A stretch of 64,000 bases of DNA, taken from Anisakis pegreffii (taxonomy: Eukaryota; Nematoda; Chromadorea; Rhabditida; Anisakidae). Both the position numbers and the translations under genes were made by a program. How positions within the stretch are numbered: the stretch's first letter is position 1; the number at the start of each line of letters is the position of its first letter. Location: contig JAPYMA010000289.1 in the NCBI GenBank assembly GCA_035041965.1, positions 62,001-126,000 on the forward strand, in the 5' to 3' direction. Positions 41,699 to 56,600 of this stretch are shown here, one piece after another. Under the pieces are notes generated by a model. The model worked only from the letters and a program-made list of their open reading frames with translations. It was not told where the DNA came from and did not search any database.

Positions 41699-44600
41699 GA
41701 CATATTCATTAAATAGACGTATATCTAAACCATCCATGTATGATAGTGAGTTGCAGTCAAGAAAGTGTTAAATTGTAATTTGAAATTGTAATCGTGATTA
41801 TTTTTTAATCAACTGAGGTTCGTTTCTTTCGTTTTCCGTTTTTTTTCGAACCCCCACCGGTTACAAGCCCACCATCTTGTTCAGTCAGAGAATTATAATT
41901 GTCGAATGCTGACCTTAGCAACCACCAAAAATTGATTGATTTGTGTCAAACAACAGAACATATTTTGAATTGTCGCGGAATGCGACGAAGATGTGACAAA
42001 AAAAGCTTAATATCCTCGTGAAACCAGAGAAAATGGAGCTTTTGACGCACTTGAGACGGAGAATTCGATGAGAATAATCAGTTAGGAAATGATTATCAGC
42101 AAGCGTTTCATAACTACGGTATCTATACTATATTGACATCCACTCATGATGTCGACTTGCCAGGTGCACAAAAAATGTGTTTTTTTTCAATATCGTTGTA
42201 ATTAAACCTTTGCACAGATTAATCCGTGTCAAAGCACATTCCGAATAAACGGTTTCATTCGGAATCCTGTTCACTGCTTCAATTTTAGATTGACATAAAT
42301 TGAAGCAGTGAACAGGATTCCGAATGAAACCTTTCATCTCAGAGGCACTATTCAACACTTGTCGAATGCTGACCCTAGCAACCACCAAAAATTGATTGAT
42401 TTGTGTCAAACAACAGAACATATTATGAAGAATGCAATGAAAGGAATAAGATACTTGCGTTGAATTGTCGTGGAATGCGACGAAGATGTGACGAAAAAAG
42501 CTTAATATCCTCGTGAAACCATCAGAATAATGTAACTATTCTGCTGAAATGGATAATAAGAGCATTTCACATTTTTATGAGTTTCATACATCCGCCTTCA
42601 TGAATTGTTTCGTGCATGAACTCACTGATCTAGAGCGAGACCGATTTTTATTCGTGCTGCTGTCACAAATGTTAACCTCATCGCATCTAATATTGATCAA
42701 CATCATTCATTATCACTAACGACTGCATTGCTATTGTTAAGTGCTTTGAGATCAGTGCCAGATTGAAACAACGTAGATCTGAGAGCAACTATTTTCGATC
42801 GAATAGAAGAACTTCATAAACTGTCAACATATTCACCTGAGTTCATGGTCTTCTATGGAAGAGTGTTCAGTTGACATTTCTTGTCGTTTCTGATGGTGTT
42901 TCAAATTTTGAGTGCTCACTTGAATGATTCTGAATGGGCCGTGCAAATTTCGATGATAGCATTTCGCTATCAGCCGATTGGCTACTTTCGTTTCAGTTTC
43001 GGTAACGTTCAGTTTCGGTAACATTCATATTTCGGTCCTTCATTACTTTCCTCATTCATATCTATTTCCTCTTTTTAATCACTTTTAGATCTCATTCCCA
43101 ATCCTCAATAATTTCTTCATGTTTGTCAGTGATAATGAATTTGTTAGTCAAGTTGAAGTTAGTGACATTGTCTTCTATCACATTCCAACAGTTTCTGGTG
43201 AAAAAATTAGAATTGTCCTTGTATGCAGAAAAGAAAACGTAAAAAGCGTTCACGATCTTGCTGAGAAGACAAAACTCTTGAGGTCAATGAAACAGGACTT
43301 GTTATAAAGAATTTTGCATGAGATTGGATCGAGGCAAGAGGACGTTTGCGGCAAATCTTGAAGTGGATCAATTTGAAGAGCGACATCCATATATAGTCAA
43401 CACTGCAAAAATGGTTTCGAGTGTTGGAATGTAATGTTCATTCCAGAAATGAAAAAAACACAATTGAACAGTTGCACAAATAAAAATATTTCAATAAGAA
43501 CCAGCAGTAGTGATCATGAAAGTACCGGAGTGCTGAGTATGATGCTATCAGCATCCTCAATGGATGATGCTTCATCAATAATCCATCCTCAGTACGCTCC
43601 ACCCAATTCACTGCTGGAATATCCACGAATTTGCCACGCCCCATCTCCTCACCTTGCTATATTCCGATCTTCCAATGTCTTTTCGAAATATCCAGTAACT
43701 GAACCAGCACAACAACATCCTTTCAGACCATTTTGACATTACCCACAGTGCTTATACACATCAAATTCCAAATGGCATTTTCGTATACGCAATAGTCCAG
43801 TCAATCGTAAATCATGACACTTGAACCAAATTGATTCATACTGAAGCTTAATTGACTCTCTAAGATCTTTTTCAATCACTTCAGCTCGCTGAAAATTACT
43901 CATCCGTTTGCCTAAAAACATCTTAGTTGAGTGCAGAACAAAATTAAAGCAATTTTTTTTAGAACTACGAGCATCATTCATGTAATTATGGGTAGTGGAA
44001 GCGTGCAAAATACATCGATATTAAAAAATATATATCCAAGGTCATAATTAGTCCAACTGATACGTTTGCAATGGTTGTAGTGATTAGATTAGTTTGGTAT
44101 CGAAACAACAAGAAAATGAGCATTCCATTCGTGTTCAATAAATGTTCACCTGCAGTTTCTAATTGGAGTATTGAATTTCTATCAGTATCAGTGAAGGCTT
44201 GCAATTAGAAAACGACCGACTCCTATATATTATAGAATGTAAACAGACTGAACGCAGTTCCCGTTCATTGCTACATAAAATGCGTTATAATTAGAAAGAG
44301 TCAAACAGAGCCATCCATAAATGAGAGAATCGAACCTCTTAACTTCATCACAACAATGAAGAAAGTGCACAGTAATGCACGATTAATGCTGTACAAAGGA
44401 GCTGAGCAAAGAAACTCGAATCCTCAATTTGTATGAATTCTTTGAGTGACTTTATTGGCTTAATACTAAATTTGTTACAATTTTGCTAACTATTGTATTT
44501 TATCCATTGCTGAAAATTCACTATTTTCATAATATTTGCTGTCCATTGCAATTCAAAATCTTCCATTCAACTACATTTTCACGTGAAATTTTCAATAAAT

Positions 44601-47600
44601 TTGATTTCCCCTCAACACCGGGAAACCAATCCTTTGTCGAGCTAATACTGTTGATTTTAGGATGGTAAGCAAATAAATAATTCGGATATTCTTCTCCTGA
44701 ATGATCGTCAACAACTGCACATTGAATCTGCAACTGAAGAGGATGCTGGTCGATATTCGTGTGTTGCCGAAAACAAACCTGGTCGGGTCGAGAAAGATCT
44801 CATTGTGGCTGTATTAAGTCAGTTTTTTTTTTAATTACACCGTCCCAGCTTTCCATTTAGTGACAACTGATTCTTTGAGGAAACAAGATAATTCTTACTG
44901 ATTTCAAAATTGTGAATGTAGAGACTGATGTAGTTTTAAAATGATATCTGTAAATCATTATTTTAAAAGTGATTTCACTTTATCTTTCAGAGCCACCTCT
45001 GATGGAAGATTATCAACGATCATTTGAAGTGCCTGAGAACGATACGCATACGTTGATATGCCCAATCAACGATCCATCTGTTGGAATACAGTGGTCGAAG
45101 AACGGTGTTCCGATCACAACGTCGAATAATCTTCAGGTCTTTGTTTACTTGCACAGTTTGCAAAAGGCTTATTGCATATTTAGACGATGAAGAGTGTTTA
45201 CAGATGAGTTCGGCTTTTGATGCAATTTCCAAAGTGATGATTCCACTGAGTTATGAGTTCAAATTCGATCAGCGTTCACGACAATACTAATTGTTTTGCA
45301 TAACCTTGCAAGTCAAAAATTAATACAATATGCTTCATGCATCTCATCGTCAATTGTTCCATGCTTGAACAATTGCTCTTTTTCCACTGTAATTCACTCA
45401 TGAACGCCGAGAATTTTATGTTCGTGTACAGTTGTCAGTGTGATATTCTTATCACTTTACTTGTGCAATCGTTTCAACCCATCTGGATCATGATAATTTC
45501 TTTGACGAATTCGTAGTGCAAATTGTTGCAAGTTTTTCCGTTCTTGCATTTATTTGTGTTTTCGTTATTATGGTTCGCTGTGCTCTCAATTGAAATATTA
45601 GTTTTGGGAAAGCGATAGGTTCTATTGATGAGAGCAATGCTCGTTTTCGCGTTGAAATGCTCTTGTGTCACAGAACAAATTGATACCAGACAATGATTCG
45701 TTTTGTTTCAGTTGTCAACCAGCGGTCACAAGTTGCACATAATGCGTGGGCAGGTAACAGATGGGGGTCGCTATACATGCCGTGCCTGGAATGAGGCTGG
45801 TGAGGCTACGTCCAGTATGGATGTCATTATTTTAGGTTCGTTGTCGCATTTGACATTCCTTTTTCTTGATAGGATCATATTCAGTGTAACGCATTCCCAT
45901 TCACTAGTAAGCTTGAAATATTTTCCTAACTCACCACTCTTATCGCACTTTGTTTGTGTAGTTTCATCTCGGAATCGCTCTGAACTCTAGAATGTTCAGC
46001 TTATCAAACTAATTTTATCGAGGTCACTAGAATCATTAAATTTGATAACATACCAGTTTCGATACCCCTTTTCAATTATTGAAATCCATAGTTTATGAGT
46101 CATCCAGTCAGGAGATGCATTACAATGAATTGTCGAATGATAACGCATTGGAATTTAGGTGTCTGGATTTATCCTGGCGATGCCAAATTGTTGTATGCAA
46201 TTCTCACTTCTGATTTTGCTGTCGTGACCTAGTAACACTTGTCTATCTAGCCTTACAACAGCAAATTTGATTGTTTCATGCATCGGTAATTCCCAGAAAA
46301 TTCCTGGAATTTGAACCGTGACTACGTTATTGACAAACGTCAGTAGTGGTTGGCTTTTGAGAATTGAAATTCGGTCATTCCATCTAAGTTTCTTAGACAT
46401 CGTGAATTTTTGTGTAAACTTTTGAATTGAATTGTGTAAAAGCAGCAAATTGCTTTTGATTTGATCATGAAAAGTTCCAAGTGTAAAGCAATCAGAATAA
46501 GAGCACTGATGGATGTCATTATTATAAGTTTCCGTCAGCGTTCTGTGTTGAAAATGATCCACCACCCTTAGCAATTAAAAACTGTTGAATTTGCCAGTTA
46601 TTCTCACATCTTTCGGTCGGTATTGATCGAGTCCTAGACGTTGACTCAGAAGTTTAGAGGCAAGTTGTGAGAGGTAAGCGAACTGCTTCCTTCAGTTGCG
46701 CATTTTCTGAATGTGTAAGCTTATTTGAAAGTATCATAAATGGCGTAAAACTACCATGATGATGCTTTCCATTATTATTATTTCTCCACAAATATTCCTG
46801 CGAAACGATCTTTGCATAGTTATTTCGAGTGATCTGTTTCGAAATCAAGCTACGTTCACTATTTAACCTGAACATTTCTCAACAAATAGCATTGTTTAGC
46901 TGGTAATTTTTTATCGCCTTCTCTGTGAACATTTCAGTACTGACAATAAGCGAAAAAAGCTCGTTGATATTGGCTGATTTGATAGATCTGCTGAGAGTAT
47001 AATCCATCACACTGCGTATTGTTTATCCTCTTTGTTTCTCGTTTATTGTGCCCATAATGGCATTCATAAATCCGCACAAATCCATAAACTCACATACAAA
47101 TACGTTTGATGAATGTGAAATTTTGAGGTTTTTAGCAGTCTCAATCGAACGAGTTGTCACGATTTGAAGTGATAATGAATGTTGATGCATATAGTTTGTG
47201 ACATATCTGATTCAGTATCCACTCTTCTCATGAAACATCCTCGCATACGCACAACATATGTATCCGTGTACATATTTACACACAAACGAAAGCCACTCCA
47301 TTCATTTAGATTATACATAATAATGACCACCGTTACACATTCAACAAAACAAGTCGCTCTCACGTTATGGATCTCGTACTTATAAATATTCCCATCGAAT
47401 TAGAGCACTGTTTCCAAAAACTGAAACTGAAGCTTTCAAGGAAGGCTATGATACACTATTATCGAGCACCGTGTGCACAGCACTATTGATGAATTAGAAA
47501 CGGATGAAGCACATTGCAAATTCTTTGCCAGTGTCATTACTAATTTCACATTCTTTAGAAGGGATCGGCTCATTTCGTCTCCTCTAACCCTGTCATTCAT

Positions 47601-50600
47601 CTATGCAAACGAACTCATTTGTGTAAGCTGTGAACAGGAATGGAATACTTTGAGTCATCCCTTTTTTTTCCAAATTATCAGCCAATCAAGTTGTTTTTCA
47701 ATAGTGAACAGTGTGCGCGCGAAGAATCCAATATTATATATCGCTGTCATTTTCTACGGAAGAAATTTTTTTCACACTGAATTGCATTTGAAATATTGCT
47801 GCTTTGCCTTCAATTTTAAAAGCCAGTAGACAATATGAGCATGCCACGTTGTTGAGTTGTCACAAGAAATTGGCAGCCTTGCGAGCAGCCAGCAAACGCA
47901 TTGAAATTCTTTTGCTCTCGCAGTTCACTACAGCTGATCAATGTTTCGAGGAAATTCGAAAGACATTTTGAAAAGTCATTTTATTTCCTAAAAGATTGCC
48001 TAAAATTAAGGGACAAATCTAGGTAATTGCGAAAATGACTGATCAAAGTAACTGCAAAAAATTTCATATTGACAACATCGTCAACTTACTGAATTATTCG
48101 ACATTTTTGTTGGGACAACCATTGAAGTTAGTGCACACTGATATGAGAGTAGCAGATGCAATTTATATTTTGCAAGCACCTGTTGTATTTGACTTCAAGA
48201 ATGTAGCGGTGTAGGTGTTGGATTGCTCAGAAAGTGGGTGAGAAACGTTTCGAGAGCATTTTCATTTAAATTATCACAGGAAATATCACGGAGCGAATTT
48301 TGTTGACGTTTTTGATAGTGTTTTAAACTGAACTGAATGCATTGTCACTGAAAGATAATAGAATTCTTAATGAATGCAAAGCCACTGTTCATTTTGAAAA
48401 ATGAATAAATTTTTGGTTAGATTTCAATATAAGATTCGCACATGAATATATCTTCTTAAGAATTCTGGCGTATTTTCATTCGGTTGGCTATCGATCAGAA
48501 TTGAGTGATAGTAAGGGATCAAATGAACTGCTATCCTGTAGCAGTGGCTGTACTTTCTCCATCCAGAAATCAAAGAACACTACGACATTATAAGTGTATA
48601 GTGGCACTAGTTCGACTCTAACTTTTGCAATCCTGTGAATATACATTAGCAAAATAATTTTGTAAGAGCTAATTTGGATGAAAACTGAGAGGTGTGTACT
48701 AGATGACTGTCACAGAAACCAGCTCTCTGAAAGAAATCATGCATACGGATGTACTGTTTGTGCAACAGTAACTGCTTAATGCATCAGCAAACAACAGTCA
48801 GTCTTATTTTGGGCAAAGCGTGTTTACATTAGAATTTTATTTCGCAACTGTAAATGCTTTGTGATCAACTCTAGGAAACAATTTTATGCGTGAATCCAGT
48901 TTGGCTGTGTACTTTTAAGCAACTCTGATCTACGCTTATTTCATAATCATGCTTTTTGATTTTCCTCATAAAATGCAACCATCAAATAAGCTCATAAACA
49001 AGCCAGCCCACCTGAAAGGGACGGTATCGACAAAGACTTGTTGCTCTTGAGGTCGAAAAGAGACAGAACTTTGAAAATCAGTAATTCATTGTCAGTTTTT
49101 TTTTCTGACATATTTTTCCTCAACCGCTCAGTTTTAATGAACGTTTATATTACGGAATTCATAGCGTTCAATTTATATTGACCGTTATGAAATCCCTGAC
49201 TAGAAACCTATTGTGAATTTGAACAATAAACTGACTGCTAAGTTCTTAGTTGCACCAAAGATTGCTGGACCACCATTCCAAACGATTGATGCAGTGCTCA
49301 ATCAAACAGTTCAAATGGAATGCAAAGCAAGCGGAACGCCATCACCGGATATAACGTGGTCGCTTGGTGGTAAAACGATATTCCCGTCTGAAAAGACTCA
49401 GGTCAGCAGTGCGTTTATATGGTGTTGTGTTTTCTTGTCAAGTGAGCGATGAAGAGAAGAAGATCAAAATGGCCCGTTGAAATAGAGGAATGCCAGAAGC
49501 GTTCTAGCGACAAAAAAAATAGACGTCTGCTTAAGCCAGCTGTGAAACCGTCTCCATCATATTAGAGAAACTGGTGCTGTTCGCATTGTAATTGCACTGC
49601 TGTTGATCAATAATTCGATACTATTAGTTGTGTCATTATCACCCTTTAAACGCCAATACGTCACTCATTCACACTTCTAAGTGATGGATAATGTAGAGGT
49701 TGTCAACGCACTCAATTGAGATTATCCCAAATATGGGATAAGGATAAAACATCACTGATGATTGATTTATTGGATGAGTCCAATAAACCGTATTCCTGTT
49801 CTTAATGGAATGGCTGCGTTTTTCTGACTTTAGATTGGAGTCAGCTTTAGGTTTGAGAATGGAGGACATATTTTTGAATCTGTGAATTTCATTTTTTTTA
49901 TTATATTCATTCTTAGGTACTTCAAAATGGTACCGTTCTACGATTGCTCGGTGTACAGAGCAGTCAAGAAGGACGATATTCGTGTACCGCATCGAACAAG
50001 GTTGGACGAGCCGAGGCTGATACTTTCCTTCAAATCACAGGTATTCATCCGCTAAAGTCATTTCCTCTGCTTATTAAGGGGAATAAACTTTTGCTTTTTT
50101 TATTCATCCAAAATGAGTAACGATACGCGGATATTATTGTTCAATATTTGTTGCTGAAGATACTATTTTCCTCTGAGGTGCATTGCAACCTATGCATGTG
50201 CCTAGGTAATTGTTCAGCAATTACTCCAGTTCGCTTAAGCATATTTTAGATCGGTAAGGCGTTCAGTTTATGTGGAACTAGTATATTAGAACCAGTTGAT
50301 ACTGAAGTTTAGTGTCATATGATGACTAGCGATTTTTACTTGGTTGGGTGACTGTCCATCTCATTAATTATCAGTATTACTGTTAAAGATGCATTATTCG
50401 TGATTAATAAATTCAGCACCACCGCGAATAATAACACCATCAGACGAGTTGAAAGTGATCGCCGGTCACGGTCAAACGATACGATGTGAAGTGAGCGGAA
50501 CGCCATCACCACGTGTTGAATGGCTTAAAAACAACAAGAAATTTGATGCGGCCATGGCACAAGCGTCAAGCAATCTGCATTATATCCATTTCAGGTTCGA

Positions 50601-53600
50601 ATGTCATCCTTTAGCCGTATGAACACCTTATAACTTTTATATGTTTCGAGCAGTTTCGGACGTTAAACTCTGTGTGATTTGTTCGCAGACTCAATTGTTT
50701 CGAAAGAAAAGTTACGCATTTCGTCAACTACATTTGAGCAATGATCACAATTAAATATCGTTTCAATTTCTATGCTTGATGGAAGGAGTTGAAGTGCCAT
50801 TCCTGTGTAATTTTGAATCGTAGTTTACATAAACGATTGAACCACAAACGAGCACTTCCAATCATTATTTAATCGTGCCTACGTACCGTCACCTTATCCG
50901 ATTTCAGAGAGGCGCAGATTGAAGATGCTGGACGTTATACGTGTATTGCGACGAACAGAGCCGGTGAGCGTCGCATGAGCACTGAACTGCATGTGCTTGG
51001 TTAGTGAAACTGTACATTCCTTCTTTGTGATCGCATATTGTTTCAGTTGATCACTTGAATCCTCGTTCATTTGCATTGATCAGTTTTTGAGGTGATTCTG
51101 CATGAATCCAATTAGAATCAGTGTTTCAATCGAAAAATTACATTAGGCCTATTCAGGAATGTTTTGGAAGCGCTAATTTTTGATTTTACTAAAGATATTG
51201 ACTGTTGTTGCTCTACGAAGAGTGACTTCGCTCTCCTCGAAAGCATTCTATGAGAATAAAATGAAAAATAGGAAACAAACTGAACTAGTTGAACGTTCTA
51301 AAATTTGATCGAATCATTTCAATAAAAATCCACTCACCATTCAAGTTGCACCACAAATTCTGGAAGGCGAGCGGATCGTTCAAGTGAAAGAGAATACAAC
51401 GTTGACATTGGAATGTCAAGCGAGTGGTAACCCAACACCGAAAATAATATGGAAACGTGACGGTGTTGTTGTGAATTCAGCGCAGGGCGCTCGTTTAGTG
51501 ATACAGTCAACAACGGCCAGTGACGCAGGTCGTTTCACATGTGAAGCAACGAATGAGGCTGGTAAAGCAGTTGCAGATTTTGAGGTCGATGTTTTCATTA
51601 AGCCAAGATTCAGAGACTTGAAATCCGACATTAGAGTTCGGAATGGTGAGAGAACGCGTTTGGAATGTAAAGTCGATGGGCATCCATTACCTGCAGTAAC
51701 GTTCGTTTTGTTCATTGTTCTAATTGTTGAAATACATCGATATATTATTCACTATTGTACACAAGCGAGTATCGCCTCGCAGGCTAACAAGATGTCTAAT
51801 TTAAATTCATTTGTAATTTTGTGTAAAGTTGCGTAGCGAAAAAAATTTGGGTCGCCACTGATCGGAAACACCATCGGTAACTACCAAAATTTGGTTTTCC
51901 GTGGCCACAAACCAAAATTCAGGGCTACCAACGCGATCTCAAGCATTTAAGAATGGAAAGAGATAGTCGCTGTTCGGTGGCCACCGAAACTCGCTTTACC
52001 GAGGCCACCGTCCGATCAGCCGTTTTCGGCGTCGGTCGATGGTTTTGGGGAAGTATAACTTTGCGGGAAATGACTTTTTCTTCTTTTTTTTCGTTAAAAT
52101 CCAGTTCTAGTCGTGTTCGAACTCTTTCAAAATTTAATTGGTGTAGGATTCGGATATGAATCGGATGGGAAATAATTATCTGCTAAAACATTTCTATCCA
52201 TCTCTTTTTCTCATTACGGTGCACATGGTTTCTTGAAGTTTCGAATCTGTCACGATATAATCGACTTCTCGAATTAATCCTCCATGATTTCGTCCTTTTC
52301 TTGATGCAATAAAAGTTTTTTTTCGAGGGAATTCTAAGCGCTTGAAATCTTTCAGTTGGCTACGTGGTGGAAGATCAATTGATGATATGAAAAATCTTAT
52401 ACTCAGTCCTCGTGGGGAAACGCTGATGATTTTGAAAGCAAAGAGGTTCATATTGAGGCACTTCCCATTCGTTGGCTTTCGTTCTTTTATGAATGATTTG
52501 TTGTTGTTTAATTTAACGGAACGATACCTCAGGGCTGATGCTGGAAGCTATTCATGTGTTGCGAAGAACCTTGCCGGCGAATCGGAAGCAAGTTTCACGG
52601 TAACGGTGTTGACACGTCCTCATATCGACGAGCAGATCGATCAAACTCCGAAAGTTGTTCAAAATCACGATATTACTCTTCAGTGCCCAATTAGAGGCAA
52701 TCCGAAACCGAAGGTAAAAAGTGTTCAACGAATTTGACGTATGTCGAACGGATGAGAATGAGCAAACGAACCTGCGTTCGTTTCACTAATAATAGAAAAT
52801 TGGTGAACGTCAGTGATGGGTAATTAATGAAAACTGATGAACACGCTGACGAAAAACGTCAGTGCCGCTGATACTGATCCGCTGACATGTAAATGTTTGA
52901 TTCGCTACGAAAAATCCACCATCGCTGGAAAATTCGGCTATTTGAACACAATAGCGCGCTATCGCTGATCCGTCATTAGCGGATTGGCGTGCCCATCTTT
53001 GATGAACACATTAGGCAATTTGATCTTGTGCAGCAGAGTGTATTGGTTAAATTCGCTCGAATCTCTTACTTCAGATCCAGTGGCTTATGAATGGTCAGTT
53101 CATTCGTAGTGATCGTTTCACGCCAACAGCTGATGGAGGGTTGAGCATCAAATCGGTTCAGGTTAGCCTCTTCGCCGACTAAAAACCGCACACTCGTTTA
53201 ATTACTTCTATTTAACATCGTATGAAGTAAGCGAAATGGATGGATGGGTTCAGTACCAATAAGTCGTCTAATAGCAGAACATTTAATTCATTTATTATTC
53301 ATCTGATTGTGAATTGTATCCTCAGGAGGCTGATGCGGGTCGATATACGTGCGTTGCGCAGAATGAAGCCGGCTCCTTGAATACCGATTACGAACTTGAA
53401 GTTATAGGTTGGTAACTTTCTATTGTCATGAATTGAGATTGGAAGGCAAATTTTCATATATCGATCTACCGAGACTAAAAGGTCAACTAATGTCTTTCGA
53501 TTGCATTTGTCCAATGAAAATTTCGACAGTCGATGATTGCAATTAGAATGTTTTTGTTGTATTTTCTTTACTGTCGATTCGTATTGTGTCCTGAAATAAA

Positions 53601-56600
53601 CATCACTTATTACGAAAGCGATAATAGAATTCATTCGTGCTGTATATTCTCAGGTCCTCCACGATTCCATCGTGAGGGTGATGCGATATATGAAGTGAGA
53701 GAGAGTGAGACTGTAACCATGGATTGCGCTGTTGATGCGGACCCGAAACCTGAAATTATTTGGTACAGAGGTGATTCACCTCTATACCTATCCGACAATA
53801 TTCATATTTCTTCCGATGGACAGGTAATACGTTAAGAGTATTCCCATATTTTGATGAACTTTACTTGATTCAATCTTTTACGCTTCCTAGTGTGTTCGTT
53901 TCATTGATGGATATCAGATTAAAGAAAAGAAAAAGTTCCATTTTGAAAGATAACTTTTAGTCGATTACAGTTCCGTTCTTCGTTCGGTAGCCTTTTGTTT
54001 TTTGGCGTTCTTTCATAAAAGTAAAATCAAAGTAAGAATTGTCCATTAAGATGTTAAGAATACAAATGAAAATTGAAATTTGCTTCGCCAAATAATGTAT
54101 GGTTAAATTCTGTTCTCGTCGTAATCACACTCATCAAGACGTTTTGTTATTTTAGTGCAGTTTTTTTCACAATTTGAATGAGTCACCTGCAGACTTCCTC
54201 ATCACTCTTATAATCTTTGATGGCATTCTAAGGTTTTCTTCGCTCTGTTGTCATTCATACGAATTAAAATCCAAGCATTTTGACTGTATTTTCAAATTTG
54301 TTTTCATTTTAGCATCATTTCCATAGTTGTTTTCTTTTTCGGACTTCATTTTCTCCCACATTATTCATTCACTTATATATTCTTTGATTCTTTCTTTGAT
54401 TTGTGACTGATTTTTTATCGAATGAGCAACTATAAATAAAATCGTCTTCGTCATTATTCATTCTTCTTTTCGTCTTTTTGCATCAATTTTCTTTGAAATC
54501 ACATTTTGCAACATTATGTATTGGTGGAACAAGCGTATTAAGTGAATGCTCAACTTTTTGCTGATACGCAAATTCATGTATTCAGTAACTGCCTTAAACT
54601 GAGTCTTTAATTGAATCTACATCGATCGTAAAAAGCGAAATTCACTTTCCTCAATTATCTCCATTGTCATTTCAACGTTTTTCTGTGTTATTGAACTTTT
54701 TTTGATTTTCAGCTGAAAGTCAGTCGAATTCTATTTAAAAGTTGTATATGAGAAGTAATGTAAGCTTCATCTGAATGATCAACTTTATTCAGCAAATATA
54801 TATCTTTACGGTCAATTTCGTGACTATATATCAAATCTATGTTTTGCGTACACTGTCAGAGAGAGCATCTGTCACAATGATAAATTGACTGATCTCTTAA
54901 TGGAATATTTGTGGTAAATTAATTCTTGAATACAAAATCAGAATCAGTTGTTTGATGATTTTGCAGTAAGACCTATTATTTATCTCTGGAGCTGAGGAAA
55001 TTTTGTCTCGCAAAATCTTGTTGAATGTTGATTGATAATGTACGATTGCGAGAAGTTCTTCTACGTATTTTTTTTCGTGTAAAATTGAAATTTTACACCT
55101 TCCAGACAGACCTATTTTCATTCTCATTAGATTTGGTTGGTCGTAACAAATGAAGTCTTATGGAAATTATTATTTCCATCGATTTTGTTTTATTTGGTGG
55201 GCAGAAAAAAAGACATAAATGGTAGAAATAATGATGTATGTATATTTGCCAATTTTTGGATAATATCTTATCAGCACTGATTTGTAAGTAGTTGCAATGA
55301 TGAATCTAGTTATATATCCGAGAATTACCTGGGACATGTGTAACTTAAAATGGTTGAAATGCAAGGAAATGAATTCTCGTATTCAATATTCATCAGGCAG
55401 TTTTGAATTCACGTTCTCTTTCGTCCGTATTCTTTGGTTAATTTGTTCGTACTCTGTCACCTACCTCATCCCACCTTGGACAACCAATAAAATAGAAAGT
55501 ATCACTTTGAAGATGTGGCGAATGAATTTTTGATGAATCTGTGCAATTGGTTTCCTAATTGGAAAATTTTATCGACGATTTTATGTGAAATTGAATTTTC
55601 GTACCCATTCCTCATTTTGAGTGAATTAAATTCCATTGTGCATTTTCACAGAAACTGATTATGAGATAAATATCCCTTTCCCATCACGGAAAGTTTTTTC
55701 CAAATGTGTGTTGTCAATCGACGAATAGAAAAAAGCCAGAATACGGAGTTTTTGATAGGATGGATTCTGTTTGTATAAGCAAAGACAAACAAAAAGTTTC
55801 TTCAAAAAAGAATTTAACTCCAAAAGGATTAAATTGGCATTATTTGTTTTCTTTAAAGACGACATTACCACGGAGACGTATGCAACGATGGTAATACCGC
55901 ACACGTCTCAATCAAAAACTGGTGTTTTTGTGATGAATCAATCATCTCAGTTTTTCCTTGTATATCACTTTACACCGGTGTTTTCATTGATGTTCTTTCT
56001 GCACGAACTCTTCAACAACTCCAATATTTTCTCAGTTCAAAGCAACTATTGCTAGGTTTTGAAAACAATTCCATACGTGGTTGTTGATGAATGAATGTCT
56101 CTAAATGATCTGCTACCTTTATCTATATCATCGTTCTGTGATCACTATCGCAGCGGGCTACCGAATACATTTACTCTTGCGTTATCAATGAATGCTATCA
56201 AATCGGAAGTCAGCTACAAAATTCATCACTTGCACAGCAAAATCTATAATTTTATGTCGTTTTTTCATCGCCTTCTCTGAGCCACTCCCATAAATCGAAC
56301 AAACAATATTGCTTAGTGCTACTCGTCATTAAACTGTTCGTCAATGCGTGCAATCGGAATCATTTCTTCAATATATTCGATATTCATCATAACTCAGACT
56401 GCTTCGGTTCTCCTCGAGTTCCCGGAAGCCCAGCCACACATTCAGTATGTAAGCGGATTAAGCATCTTTCGTCAATGCGTTTTTCGAATTTGAAATCTTA
56501 GTGCAATTCAAGAGTTGTTTTGAATGTCTGTTGAATTAATCGTTGAGTCCCACTCGTTGATTCGTGTCTTTCAAAGATGTAATCGCATCTCAGATTGACA

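Noticed and set aside
42128..42421. 97-codon minus-strand ORF
   Set aside because: Its middle is the 35-bp perfect inverted repeat and its start overlaps the direct repeat, so the open frame is a by-product of repeat structure.
44310..44345. tRNA-like GAATCGAACC (minus-strand T-arm box)
   Set aside because: The flanking bases do not form a paired T-stem, and no acceptor stem or anticodon arm could be drawn.
29514..44660. Search for an HExxH metalloprotease or disintegrin exon upstream of the cysteine-rich gene
   Set aside because: No minus-strand match was found by eye; this is an absence by inspection only, not proof.
47473..47829. 118-codon plus-strand ORF in the intron before Ig 16
   Set aside because: It has low coding character, no splice sites at its ends, and the phase-1 join 45835 to 49250 needs nothing from it.
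49669..49992. 107-codon minus-strand ORF
   Set aside because: It overlaps Ig exon 49917-50040 in antisense and has no splice context.
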